47,928 nucleotides of DNA from CBDUQN01 sp965369375 (GCA_965369375.1 CBDUQN010000015.1:1-47928); one strand, 5' to 3'. Positions 16,362-25,063 are shown, counted from the first letter of the stretch. Notes: a model not told the origin generated them from the sequence alone. Translations and numbers: made by a program.

Positions 16362-17240
16362 CTACGCGTACTTGCCCAGCACATCCGGAATCATCGTCAG
16401 GTTAACATATCCGTATATGTCATCGTCGACCGTTATCACGGGCGACTGCCCGCAGCAGCCGAGGCAACTGACAGTCTCAAGGCTGAATTGCTCATCTTCG
16501 GTGACACCGCCAATCTCGATATTCAGCTCTCTCTCAAAAGTCTCCAGTATTCGCTGAGCACCTTTCACATAGCACGCCGTGCCGATGCAGATGCGGATCA
16601 AGTGCTTGCCCTTCGGGGTAAGGCTGAATGCATTGTAGAAGCTTGCGATCCGGAGGATGTGCTCGAGGGGAATCTGTTTGATCTCAGCTATCCGGCAAAG
16701 GGCCTCCGAAGGCAGCCAGTTGAACTCCTCGTTGACGTCGTGAAGGATTGGGACGATGATCTCCCGCCCGCCCGAGTACCGCCCAAGGATGTCGTCCACT
16801 TTGGTCTTCATGCCTTCTTCCATCTGAACCGGAGCCCGCCCCGGCTGATCCAGGTAGACAATGTTGTTGACCAGGCAGTTCTCCACGCACTCGCCGCAGC
16901 CGGTGCACTTCTCCGGGTCCACCGAGCGTGCCTTTTTCCTGATTTTCACGCTGAAGTTGCCCGCTTCTCCCTCGATCGACTCTATCTCCGAGTAAGTCAG
17001 CTTCTCGATATTGAGGTGTCCTCCGCAGTCGACCATACGCGGTGCAAGGGTGCACATGGCACAGTCATTGGTCGGAAAGGTCTTGTCGAGCTGAGCCATG
17101 ACTCCACCGATACTGGAACCTTTCTCCACCAGGTACACCTTGAAACCCGCCTCGGCCAGGTCGAGGGAGGCCTGCATTCCTCCTACCCCTGCTCCGACGA
17201 CGAGAACCGCACCAACTTTCCGTTTAGCTTCCTTAATCAT
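16362..17240 (-). CDS. HdrA N-terminal half fused to NuoE
   Basis: A 292-residue two-part protein. Residues 1 to about 135 equal the first half of HdrA: FAD Rossmann GAGVGGMQASLDLAEAGF, the Cys motif at 60, 63 and 72 (NDCAMCTLAPRMVDC), then one [4Fe-4S] site CTGCGECVENC at 112-122. The HdrA match ends there. Residues about 145-292 are NuoE: helical DDILGRYSGGRE and WLPSEALCRIAE, then the [2Fe-2S] ligands Cys218, Cys223, Cys259 and Cys263 (ICIGTACYVKG, SCLGCCGQSP). The rest of this HdrA, beginning at the linker IYIPFPQA, is found in the 1082-residue fusion at 8098-11346. The start overlaps the HdrB stop by 8 bp. The FAD site is presumably completed between subunits (inference). Confidence 0.9.
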   Translation of the reverse strand: MIKEAKRKVGAVLVVGAGVGGMQASLDLAEAGFKVYLVEKGSSIGGVMAQLDKTFPTNDCAMCTLAPRMVDCGGHLNIEKLTYSEIESIEGEAGNFSVKIRKKARSVDPEKCTGCGECVENCLVNNIVYLDQPGRAPVQMEEGMKTKVDDILGRYSGGREIIVPILHDVNEEFNWLPSEALCRIAEIKQIPLEHILRIASFYNAFSLTPKGKHLIRICIGTACYVKGAQRILETFERELNIEIGGVTEDEQFSLETVSCLGCCGQSPVITVDDDIYGYVNLTMIPDVLGKYA

Positions 17241-18090
17241 TGATTATTCCTTCCGCACTCACAAAATGCTTCTGTATCCCCAGTTGTTCCGCGGGTATTC
17301 CGAGCGCCAATCCAATGAGCTGGGTGAAGTAAAATACAGGCAAACCATACCTCGTATCGTATTCCTGTTCCACTTCAGGTTGCCGCGTGTCCAGATTTGC
17401 GTGACAGAGAGGGCACGCAACGGAGATAGCATTTGCTCCGACCGCTTTCGCTTCTTCGAAAATATCGTGGATCAACTTGCGGACCACATCTGTCTCCGTC
17501 AGTGAAAACGCGCCGCCGCAGCAGTCTGTCTTGTACGACCAGTCGAGCGTCTTAATACCTATAGAACGAAGAAGGAGGTCCATACTCATTGGATATTCAC
17601 ATTCATCGAACTGCATCACTTTCGGCGGCCTGGTCAGCAAGCATCCGTAATAGCAGACCACATTCAAACCGGAAAGCTCCTTCACTTGCGCGCCGGCAAC
17701 ATCAACTCCGTTGGAAAATATCTCGAGGGGATGAAGGATCTTTGTCTCTTTCGGCAATTGCTCGTCGAAGATTTCGCCGAGCTGAGCCTCCAGTTCGGGA
17801 TTATTGTTAGTTGCATGGAGAGCATGCTTCAAACGGGTAAAACAGGCGGCGCAGGGCACGACAATCTCGCCCAGTCCCATCGCTTCCGCCGCAATGAGAC
17901 TGTGGAGCGGAAGTGCGATAGAAAGAAGCTTGGAGTAGGAATGCGCCGAAGAGGCACCGCAACAGATCCAGTCATTGATTTCCAGCAGTGTTATGTCAAG
18001 TTTCTTGCAAACCGCCCTGAACGATATGTCATACTCGGATGCGGTAGAATGGAGCGAGCATCCTGGGTAATAACCATACTTCGGGGTCAT
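17233..18090 (-). CDS. hdrB: HdrB, heterodisulfide reductase subunit B
   Basis: The catalytic CCG-domain subunit, 285 residues. Two CCG motifs, which in HdrB hold non-cubane [4Fe-4S] clusters at the disulfide site, are intact: YYPGCSLHS / WICCGASSAH / PCAACFTR and CYYGCLLTRP / DCCGGAFSL / ACPLCHANLD. The start lies 3 bp after the HdrC stop. Outside methanogens the natural disulfide or other acceptor is uncertain, so the family call is firm and the substrate is open. Confidence 0.95.
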   Translation of the reverse strand: MTPKYGYYPGCSLHSTASEYDISFRAVCKKLDITLLEINDWICCGASSAHSYSKLLSIALPLHSLIAAEAMGLGEIVVPCAACFTRLKHALHATNNNPELEAQLGEIFDEQLPKETKILHPLEIFSNGVDVAGAQVKELSGLNVVCYYGCLLTRPPKVMQFDECEYPMSMDLLLRSIGIKTLDWSYKTDCCGGAFSLTETDVVRKLIHDIFEEAKAVGANAISVACPLCHANLDTRQPEVEQEYDTRYGLPVFYFTQLIGLALGIPAEQLGIQKHFVSAEGIIND

Positions 18091-18092
18091 AG

Positions 18093-18668
18093 TCAGACTG
18101 CCCCCCTTCGACCGCGTTTCTCGAGCTTCATCGCCCTGCCATAGATTCTTCTCGCGGTCCGTGCTCCCTTGAATTTGGGTAACAATTTGAGTTTACCTTT
18201 CCGAAGCATGATCATTCCGAGCTTTGCGTCTTTGAGAAACTCGAACGTCTTGAGTTTCAGATTCAGAATCATACCGAGCTCGAACATTCTTCCGAAGTTC
18301 TTGATATGGTCCACCATCACTTTGTCGAACGTCGCCACGCGGGGGACAGCCGCTTTTTTCCCCTTGCGGTTTCCGATGATTTTTACGGCATCCATTACCG
18401 CTGCGATATCGATTTCCTGGGGACACCTCGTAGAACAGGTTTCGCACGACGAACACAACCACATTGTTTTGCTATGAAAGACCAGATCATCCAGGCCGAG
18501 GCGGATGGCGTGTATGATTTGAGCAGGTGTGTGATCCATGGCATATGATACCGGGCAGCCGGCCGAACATTTTCTGCACTGATAACAGAGATTGACATTC
18601 TCGCCGCACTCGCGAAAGATCGCGTCAGCGAACTCCGACTGCGCAGGAATCGTATATTCATTCTCCAT
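18093..18668 (-). CDS. hdrC: HdrC, heterodisulfide reductase subunit C
   Basis: A 191-residue ferredoxin-type subunit with two [4Fe-4S] motifs, CYQCRKCSAGCP and CSSCETCSTRCP, that pass electrons between HdrA and HdrB. The C-terminal third is basic and helical. It is the first gene of the long leftward train, with the ribosome-binding site AGAGGAG before the ATG and a 706-bp AT-rich intergenic region upstream shared with the divergent mvhG. Confidence 0.95.
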   Translation of the reverse strand: MENEYTIPAQSEFADAIFRECGENVNLCYQCRKCSAGCPVSYAMDHTPAQIIHAIRLGLDDLVFHSKTMWLCSSCETCSTRCPQEIDIAAVMDAVKIIGNRKGKKAAVPRVATFDKVMVDHIKNFGRMFELGMILNLKLKTFEFLKDAKLGMIMLRKGKLKLLPKFKGARTARRIYGRAMKLEKRGRRGAV

Positions 18669-19083
18669 GGTTTCGCTTCTCCTCTAACAATCAAGATTGG
18701 GTTACTTCAGATGTTGGTATAACCATTTGATGCGTTCTCAATTAAATAACTGGATTCGCCGGATATGTTGATCACCAATCTTTTGCAGGGCACCTAATTC
18801 CTTAGTAGGGTAAGATTCTCTACCTGAGAGAAATTCTTGTTTGTAACTTTTAGAGTACTAATTTTACTATTTCCATGTTATTTAATCTACTTTATCTTAA
18901 TTTAACACGATCGTTTTTACTATACAACCAATAAAATGTCAACTTTTATTTATTTTTTTTATGTAAAGGAAATAAATTGCGCATATAAAAATATCTCACT
19001 ATCACTCTATCGAAAGGTTAGAAATGGCACGCCATCACGGGTCCGCAAAAGGCATATTATCCATAATCCCATATCATAACATA

Positions 19084-19113
19084 TTAGGGAAGGTCAATTT
19101 AGGGAAGGTCAAT
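19084..19113. repeat. 15-bp tandem direct repeat (two copies)
   Basis: TTAGGGAAGGTCAAT occurs twice back to back (19084-19098 and 19099-19113), about 80 bp upstream of the predicted mvhG -35 box. This is a plausible activator-type direct-repeat site, but it could be simple slippage. The repeat is seen; the role is inference. Confidence 0.9.
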
Positions 19114-19192
19114 AACAAGTTAAGCACAAAGAGAGGCAGAAACGCACTCTCTGCACTTAAATAACAAAATTACAACAATTTCAAGTTTGATA

Positions 19193-19222
19193 TTGACAAA
19201 ACTTTCTGAAATCCCGTAAAAT
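19193..19222 (+). promoter_or_regulatory. Sigma-70-type promoter for mvhGA
   Basis: TTGACA at 19193-19198, an 18-bp spacer, then TAAAAT at 19217-19222. Transcription would start near 19229, leaving a leader of about 145 nt before the mvhG ATG. A perfect -35 and a 5/6 -10 make it the best candidate in the region. Confidence 0.6.
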
Positions 19223-19374
19223 TTCCCCCAGTATTATGGGCCTGGACTTTTCAGGCATTCCGCTCGGAGCTATATCCTTCAAGTCCGATTGAGGCGGGAT
19301 CGCGTCCTCGGACATTGAGGCGCTTGAATAATCTTGGTTCGCTACCACGGTGTTGATTAGAGAGGAGGAGCCCT

Positions 19375-20319
19375 ATGGCTGTCAAGGTGTCGTCGGAGTG
19401 GCTCAATGCATGCTCCGGCTGTGAGATATCTATCCTCAACATTGGAGATGTCATACTCGATCTCATTCCGGAAAAGATCGAGCTCGTGCACATCCCCGCC
19501 CTAGTCGACAGTAAGTACTTCGGTCCGCTCGGCGATGGCGATAAGCTTACCCTGCCCGAAGCGACGGTGGGTTTGATTTCCGGTGGTGTTCGCAATGAGG
19601 AACATGTGGAAGTCGCCGAGGAGATGCGCAAAAAGGTGGACATCTTGATCGCCCTGGGGACCTGCGCTACTGACGGCGGTATCCCCGCCCAGGCAAACAT
19701 CTGGAAGAACGAGGATGTGCTCGCCAAGATATTCGGGGACTGTCCGACCCACGAGCCCGCATCCCCCCCCACCGAGGTGATACCGGCTTACACGGAGAGT
19801 GTGAAAGCCGTCGATGAAGTTACCAAGGTGGACATCTTCCTTCCCGGGTGCCCTCCGCATCCGGATTGGATCGCTGACGTTCTTCTCGCGCTCCTCGACG
19901 GCAAGACCGAGTGGGCATTGGAGGAGAGAAGCGTATGCGATACCTGTCCGGTGATTCGTGAAAAGAAATCCGGGGCGGGAGCAGCAATCAAGCGGCCACT
20001 CGAGAACTACGAGTACAATCCCGATGAGCCGCTCGACAAGATGCGTTGCATCATGGAGCAGGGCTACCTGTGCCCCGGGGCCGTTACACGCGCCGGTTGT
20101 GCCGGCAAGAGCGGGGCGCCGCGCTGCGTGCAGGCTCGTCAGGCATGCCGTGGCTGCTTCGGTCCTATACGCAAGGGCGCCCGCCCATTGGTTGACATGA
20201 TGGGCGCACTGGCCTCTGTCGGTCAGGATTCGAAAACCGTTACCGATCGTAGAGCGATGCTCAACAGATTCGTCGGCGCGCACGGAAACCTGCGCCCGCT
20301 TCCCACAAAGAAGAGGTAA
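19375..20319 (+). CDS. mvhG: MvhG-type [NiFe]-hydrogenase small subunit
   Basis: Iron-sulfur small subunit of a group 3c-like (HdrA-linked) cytoplasmic hydrogenase, 314 residues. It shows the proximal-cluster ligands WLNACSGCE, the region ALGTCATDGG and FLPGCPPHPDW, and a C-terminal Cys-rich part (CDTCPV, GYLCPG, RAGCAGKSGAPRC, CRGCFGP) for further clusters. There is no Tat signal, so it is cytoplasmic. The start ATG follows GAGAGGAGGAG. The gene is separated by 69 bp from the large subunit and is transcribed away from the Hdr/Nuo operon. Confidence 0.95.
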   Translation: MAVKVSSEWLNACSGCEISILNIGDVILDLIPEKIELVHIPALVDSKYFGPLGDGDKLTLPEATVGLISGGVRNEEHVEVAEEMRKKVDILIALGTCATDGGIPAQANIWKNEDVLAKIFGDCPTHEPASPPTEVIPAYTESVKAVDEVTKVDIFLPGCPPHPDWIADVLLALLDGKTEWALEERSVCDTCPVIREKKSGAGAAIKRPLENYEYNPDEPLDKMRCIMEQGYLCPGAVTRAGCAGKSGAPRCVQARQACRGCFGPIRKGARPLVDMMGALASVGQDSKTVTDRRAMLNRFVGAHGNLRPLPTKKR

Positions 20320-20388
20320 CAATGACCGATTTCATACCGGTCTATTCAGAAAGTATTCTCTTAGTATTCTCTAATGGAGGTTGAGCTA

Positions 20389-21840
20389 ATGGCAAAAACG
20401 ATCAACATTCAGCCTATCACCCGGATTGAAGGACACGCCCGGGTCGTTGTCCGGCTGGATGATGCAGGTAATGTTGACGATGCCAAGTTTCATGTATTTG
20501 CCCTTCGTGGGTTCGAGAAGTTCTGCGAGGGCAGGCCCGTTGAAGAGATGCCGCGCATCGTCAACCGTATCTGTGGAATCTGTCCCTGGAATCACCATCT
20601 GGCTTCGGCCAAGGCAGCAGACAAGGTGTTTGGCGTAACTCCCACTCCCACGGCCGTGAAGCTGCGCCGGCTGGCTCAGCACCTGGCCTATATCCCGGAC
20701 AAGCTGCTGCACTTCTACTTCTTGGCAGCGCCCGATTTTGTCATGGGGCCCGATAGCGATCCGGCCACCCGTAACATCATCGGCATAGCAGTGGCCAATC
20801 CCGACCTGGGCAAGAAGGTCGTTCACATGCGCCAGGAAGGTGCGATGGTCCTGGAAAAATGGTTGGGCAAGGTCATTCACCCTGTCGCTGCCGTCCCCGG
20901 CGGTTTCACGAGGCCGCTGCTCGAGGAGGAACGCAAGGAGTTACTGGAAAAGACCAAAGAGCAGTTGGAGTTCGCCAAATTCACGATTAAGTTCGCCAAG
21001 GAAGAGGTGTTCCCCAAGTACCTCGACACCGTCAAGGTACTCGGTGTGATCAACACGGGTTTTATCGGCACGGTGACTGAAGACGGCACCCACGAAATCT
21101 ACGATGGCAAGCTGCGTCTGATGAAGCCCGACGGCACATACGACGACTTCACATACGATGAGTATACAGACCATATCGGGGAAAAAATCTATCCCTGGAC
21201 CTATGCGAAAATGCCCTACGCCAAGAAATGGGAGAACGGAGAGCTTTCATTGGATCTGGAGAACCCGAAGGGTGTCTACCGCAGCAACACCTTGGCACGC
21301 ATCAACGTATGTGATCAGATGAGCACTCCGGAAGCTCAGAAGGAACTGGATCATTTTCGCGAGCAGTTTGGCCGTCCCTCCCAGTTGACTCTGCTCTATC
21401 ACTGGGCGCGCCTCATCGAGCTCGTCAATAACTGCGAAACGGCGGTTCAGCTCCTCGAGGATCCGGAAATCACCGGCCGCGATATCCGCGCCGACGTGGT
21501 TGTCAAGGGCGGTCGCGGAGTAGGCTGCGTGGAAGCTCCGCGCGGGACACTGATCCACGACTACACCGCCGACGACGACGGCTTCATTACGAAGGTGAAC
21601 CTCATCGTGGGCACGACCCACAATATGGCACCGATCAACATGTCCGTCACGCAGGCGGCGCAGGCGGTCATCAAAGACGGCACGTACGACCAAGGAGCTC
21701 TCAACAGGATTGAGATGGCCATACGTGCCTACGATCCTTGACTCAGCTGTGCAACTCACCGCCTGGATGGCGGTCTTGACATGGAAGTCAGCATCATCGA
21801 TTCGCAAGGAAACGAGATCGATACGCTGCGAAATTTCTAG
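20389..21840 (+). CDS. mvhA: MvhA-type [NiFeSe]-hydrogenase large subunit, selenocysteine at TGA 21739-21741
   Basis: H2-activating subunit. The N-terminal nickel motif RICGICPWNHH supplies Cys62 and Cys65. The frame reaches AYDP and then a TGA at 21739-21741. Reading on gives LSCATH, a 26-residue tail and TAG at 21838-21840, 483 residues in all. The canonical C-terminal motif is DPCxxCxxH, so the TGA stands exactly where the first Cys ligand should be, giving DPUxxCxxH with Sec451, Cys454 and His457. A truncated product ending at DP would lack two nickel ligands and be inactive. A hairpin follows at SECIS distance (separate entry). The tail after His457 is the expected target of a maturation protease. 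I chose the ATG at 20389 (GGAGG upstream) over 20374. SelABCD must be encoded elsewhere; if they are absent, this is a nonsense-disrupted gene. Confidence 0.9.
21758..21774 (+). promoter_or_regulatory. Bacterial SECIS-like hairpin after the mvhA TGA
   Basis: ACCGCC at 21758-21763 pairs perfectly with GGCGGT at 21769-21774 around a 5-nt loop TGGAT whose second base is G. The loop begins 22 nt after the TGA, within the spacing expected for bacterial SECIS elements (as I recall, 16-37 nt, with a G in the first two loop positions). It lies within the coding sequence, as is normal in bacteria. Confidence 0.7.
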
Positions 21841-21937
21841 CGTGTCGTTCGGCGTGCCTCCCGCGAGCGGGCTTTGGTCGCGCTTCAGAAGGGAATAAAC
21901 GGAATATTCCTTCGGTATGTCGGATTGATTCAAGAGA

Positions 21938-21970
21938 GGCTACAGGGACATCTTTCCCTGTAGCCTTTTT
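21938..21970 (+). terminator. Rho-independent terminator after mvhA
   Basis: An 11-bp perfect stem (GGCTACAGGGA 21938-21948 with TCCCTGTAGCC 21955-21965), a 6-nt loop and TTTTT. It lies about 100 bp after the TAG at 21840, consistent with one mvhGA transcript. Confidence 0.9.
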
Positions 21971-22133
21971 CAAACTCCCTTCCAACTCCGTTCATGCGCC
22001 CCGTCACGCGGATGACTCTCTCCATCTCAACGTATGCTTTCAATTAATGCTACAATTAATTCTATGAATACTGATATAATGAGCGGGCGCTGCTCCATGA
22101 ATCAAAAAGCCATTATTTTGAAAGGGCATTACG

Positions 22134-23291
22134 ATGAAAGTCCCATCTATCGGAAAAGCTGCTTTCCCCATCGCATTGCTGTCGATCCTTTTACTTGCTG
22201 TTTCCTGCGGGCCCGGCCCCGCTGTGAAGTACTACAATGAAGGCGTGGATGCTGCTGCGAGGGACGACCTAGATGAGGCTGTAGTACTCTGGAAGAAGGC
22301 TCTCAAGCACAGGCCTGACGACGCAGCTACCCACTACAACCTCGGATTGGCCTTGCTTCGCCTGGAACGCTACCAGGAGGCTGAATTGGAATTTCTCGAA
22401 TCCACCATCCTCATTCCGAGCGATCACGAGGCCCAATACGGGCTCGGCAAGAGCCTCGAGATGCAGAACAAATTGGTGGAGGCGAGAAATGCGTACGAGC
22501 GGTCGGTCCATCTGAAACCGAATTACGTGCCGTCGATGATAGGACTTGCTTCATGTGCGCTCAAACGGGGACATAACCGTTCCGCCGAACGATACGCCTC
22601 GGATGCAATCAAATTCGACTATAGAAATGATGAAGGCAATTTCATACTCGCCGAAGCGCTATTTCGCATAGGCAACTACCAGGATGCACACGCCCAGCTG
22701 CTCACTGCACAGAAATTCATACACGATAATCCCAAACTATATCTGCTGTTGGGAAAGATTACGTACGCGCGCCATATGTACAAAGACGCATTGGATGCGC
22801 TGAAAACCGCTCGGTCGAGAGGCATCGCTAATACGGAGGTGTTTCTGTATCTCGGGTTGACGACCCTTGCACTCGAAGATTACGATGGAGCGGAAACGTA
22901 CTTTCGACTGGCTCTCTACAAGGATGAAAACGAAGCAAGGGCCTGGAAAGGTCTGGGCGGTACATACGTGAAGACGGAAGACTGGGACAAGGCGCTCGAG
23001 GCATATTCGAACGCGAATCGTCTGGCTCCGGACGACTACGAAACGACGCTCGGCTTGGGCGTCGTTTATCTCAATACCGGTCGATTCGAAGAAGCGGTTC
23101 AGACGTTAGAGGCTGTTGAAATGGATCCTGAACGACCTCCCCGAACGCTCTACTACCTTGGACACGCATACATGAGGTTGGGAAATACGGACGAAGCAGC
23201 TAATAAATTCAGGTCGTTTCTCGAAGAATGGAAGGGAGACCTAAGGCTCAATGTCGAAGTTCGGGGCATACTCGATGCCATATCACCGTGA
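22134..23291 (+). CDS. TPR-repeat lipoprotein
   Basis: A 385-residue predicted lipoprotein. The signal ends at a lipobox-like LLAVSC (Cys about residue 25). The remainder is tandem tetratricopeptide repeats, for example AATHYNLGLALLRLERYQEAE, EAQYGLGKSLEMQNKLVEA, EVFLYLGLTTLALEDYDGAE and TLYYLGHAYMRLGNTDEAA, a solenoid for protein-protein contacts in the envelope. The start ATG follows GAAAGGG. Its stop overlaps the convergent exporter gene by 9 bp. Specific partner unknown. Confidence 0.9.
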   Translation: MKVPSIGKAAFPIALLSILLLAVSCGPGPAVKYYNEGVDAAARDDLDEAVVLWKKALKHRPDDAATHYNLGLALLRLERYQEAELEFLESTILIPSDHEAQYGLGKSLEMQNKLVEARNAYERSVHLKPNYVPSMIGLASCALKRGHNRSAERYASDAIKFDYRNDEGNFILAEALFRIGNYQDAHAQLLTAQKFIHDNPKLYLLLGKITYARHMYKDALDALKTARSRGIANTEVFLYLGLTTLALEDYDGAETYFRLALYKDENEARAWKGLGGTYVKTEDWDKALEAYSNANRLAPDDYETTLGLGVVYLNTGRFEEAVQTLEAVEMDPERPPRTLYYLGHAYMRLGNTDEAANKFRSFLEEWKGDLRLNVEVRGILDAISP

Positions 23292-24188
23292 TACTCGTTC
23301 CGTTCGCCCGATCGTTGCTTCAGGATTGAAATAGAGAACAATAAAAACTCCTGATAAAATGAAGATCCCCCCGATCACCTCCAGGGTACTCGGCGCTTCT
23401 TGGAGGATAATCAACGCCAACAGACTCGCCCCCACCGGTTCACCAAGAACGGCTATTGTAACGATTGTCGGTCTCAAGTGTTTAAGCGTCCAATTGAAGA
23501 TGGAATGGCCGATCACCTGGCACACGAGCGCCAGCAATAGACAGTAGAGGTAGCTTTTCCATGAAAATCCTAAAATGTCGACACGGAATACGAGCATCAG
23601 TATCGTCAACACGAATGCTGCGGATGCATAGACTGGAAAGATATAGCTGATAAGCGAGAGGTTTTTTCGGAGCCGGCTTCCAACGAGAAAATAACCCGCC
23701 GCCGCGACCGCCCCCGCCAGAGCAAGCAGATCACCCTTCCACCTCTCCCCTTCCACGAACAGATCGCTTCCGCCGAGAATGACGCCACCGAAGATCGCCA
23801 GAATCAATCCTGCCCAGAATATCCTCGAAACCCTCTCCTTGAGGATTAGAATCGTATACAGTGCTATGAAAAACGGTGTGGTGGCAACGAAGACGACACT
23901 GTTAGTGACTTTCGTAAGAGACAGGGATGTTATCCATGAGAGGAAGTGCATGGAGAGAAGAAAACCGGAAAGCAGGAGCAAAAGAAAATCACCGCCGGCC
24001 AGTTTCTTGATTTCCGTTCTAAAAGCCTCCGATCGAATTGCCCAGGGGACCAGCAGAACGGCTGCGAATATCATTCGTAGAGCGGCAATCGCCAGAGGAT
24101 GAATATTTGCCAGCCTGATGAAAACAGCGGCAAACGAGATTGAAATAATGCCGATCATGAGTGCCGCGTATAATTTGGAAATGCGCAT
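23283..24188 (-). CDS. EamA-family (DMT superfamily) exporter
   Basis: A 301-residue polytopic membrane protein with about ten TM helices arranged as two EamA repeats: first half from ALMIGIISISFAAVFIRLA through GVILGGSDLF, second half from LLALAGAVAAAGYFLVG to GGIFILSGVFIVLYF. Such proteins export metabolites or amino acids; the substrate cannot be told. I prefer the ATG at 24188 (GAGGG upstream) over a TTG at 24212. It overlaps the TPR gene convergently. Confidence 0.9.
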   Translation of the reverse strand: MRISKLYAALMIGIISISFAAVFIRLANIHPLAIAALRMIFAAVLLVPWAIRSEAFRTEIKKLAGGDFLLLLLSGFLLSMHFLSWITSLSLTKVTNSVVFVATTPFFIALYTILILKERVSRIFWAGLILAIFGGVILGGSDLFVEGERWKGDLLALAGAVAAAGYFLVGSRLRKNLSLISYIFPVYASAAFVLTILMLVFRVDILGFSWKSYLYCLLLALVCQVIGHSIFNWTLKHLRPTIVTIAVLGEPVGASLLALIILQEAPSTLEVIGGIFILSGVFIVLYFNPEATIGRTERVSR

Positions 24189-24292
24189 TTGCACAAACGA
24201 GCCCTCTTTCAAAGGTGTTTGTTTATTATATTGAAGATTGCCTCTCTTTCGAGTACATTTTGTATCAAATGCCGGTTGAAAAAAAGGAAAAC

Positions 24293-25063
24293 ATGCAGAA
24301 CGGGAAAAAGGACAGAGTCCTTGGAGACGAGTGGCTTAATTGGATCGATCACGGCAGTGAGGAAGAGATACACGAAGGGAAACGCACTTTTCTGCTGCTC
24401 TCGGTGATCGTCATGGCTCTTTTTCTCGCTTTTGTCCTGCTCTTCTGGTACCTCGTGCGGCCGCGTTTCGAGCTCTACGGCAGACCGTACTTCGTCGTCC
24501 TATCCATCTTCCTCCTCGCACTCGCTGCTTTCATTCTCGTCTGGTTCATCCTCCTCATGGTGGCCGTTCTCTCGCGAAACAATTACCTCAACGTCTGTCT
24601 TCAAAAAGGCAACAGTTTCTTCATCACCATCTTTCCCTTTGCAATAAAGATGGCAGCGATGTTCGGAATATCGTGGGATCGTGTCGGGCATTCGTATATC
24701 AAAGTCAGTAACAGGCTGGCTCTCGCCGCCCAGGGTGAAGGCCCGATACTTGCGCTCCTGCCGAGATGTCTGAATAAAGAGGTGAAAGCTACGATCAAGG
24801 ATCTTTGCACGGAATTCCCTGGAGTAGTCCCCTATACCGCACCGGGAGGGAACGTGGCGAGACGGATCATACGCGACAACAATCCACGTGCAATCGTCGC
24901 CGTTGCTTGTGAGCGGGATCTCGTGAGCGGAATCCACGATATCGCGCCCCATATCCCCGTTATCGGAATCCCCAACAAACGTCCCTCCGGCCCCTGCAAG
25001 GATACTTTCGTCGATGTCGACGAATTCCGTTCGGCGCTCCAATTCTTCTGCAGCAGATCTTAA
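24293..25063 (+). CDS. DUF116-domain membrane protein
   Basis: About 256 residues. Two TM helices lie near residues 30-52 and 65-92. The cytoplasmic C-terminal domain matches DUF116: LLPRCLNKEV, APGGNVARRIIRD, AIVAVACERDLVSGI, VIGIPNKRPSGPCKDTFVD. Conserved Cys residues (PRCL, VACERD, GPCKDT, FFCSRS) hint at metal or cluster binding. The start at 24293 has AAAAAGGAA upstream; 24269 is a second in-frame ATG. The role of DUF116 is not established. Confidence 0.85.
   Translation: MQNGKKDRVLGDEWLNWIDHGSEEEIHEGKRTFLLLSVIVMALFLAFVLLFWYLVRPRFELYGRPYFVVLSIFLLALAAFILVWFILLMVAVLSRNNYLNVCLQKGNSFFITIFPFAIKMAAMFGISWDRVGHSYIKVSNRLALAAQGEGPILALLPRCLNKEVKATIKDLCTEFPGVVPYTAPGGNVARRIIRDNNPRAIVAVACERDLVSGIHDIAPHIPVIGIPNKRPSGPCKDTFVDVDEFRSALQFFCSRS

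Larger units (their letters stand above)
18669..19374. other. AT-rich divergent intergenic regulatory region
   Basis: 706 bp without a coding frame, between hdrC (leftward) and mvhG (rightward). It is far more AT-rich than its surroundings, especially 18700-19240. It holds a short inverted repeat at 18816-18832 (TTCTCT-5-AGAGAA), a 15-bp tandem repeat at 19084-19113, and a promoter-like pair before mvhG. The transcript leader of mvhG would be about 145 nt and includes GTCCGA/TCGGAC complementary blocks. A shared control region for both halves of the complex is the natural reading. I could not place a convincing leftward promoter. Confidence 0.6.

Noticed and set aside
19025..19040. Sigma-54 promoter (TGGCAC) upstream of mvhG
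   Set aside because: The -12 element TTGC is missing at the required spacing; the sigma-70-like pair downstream is better.
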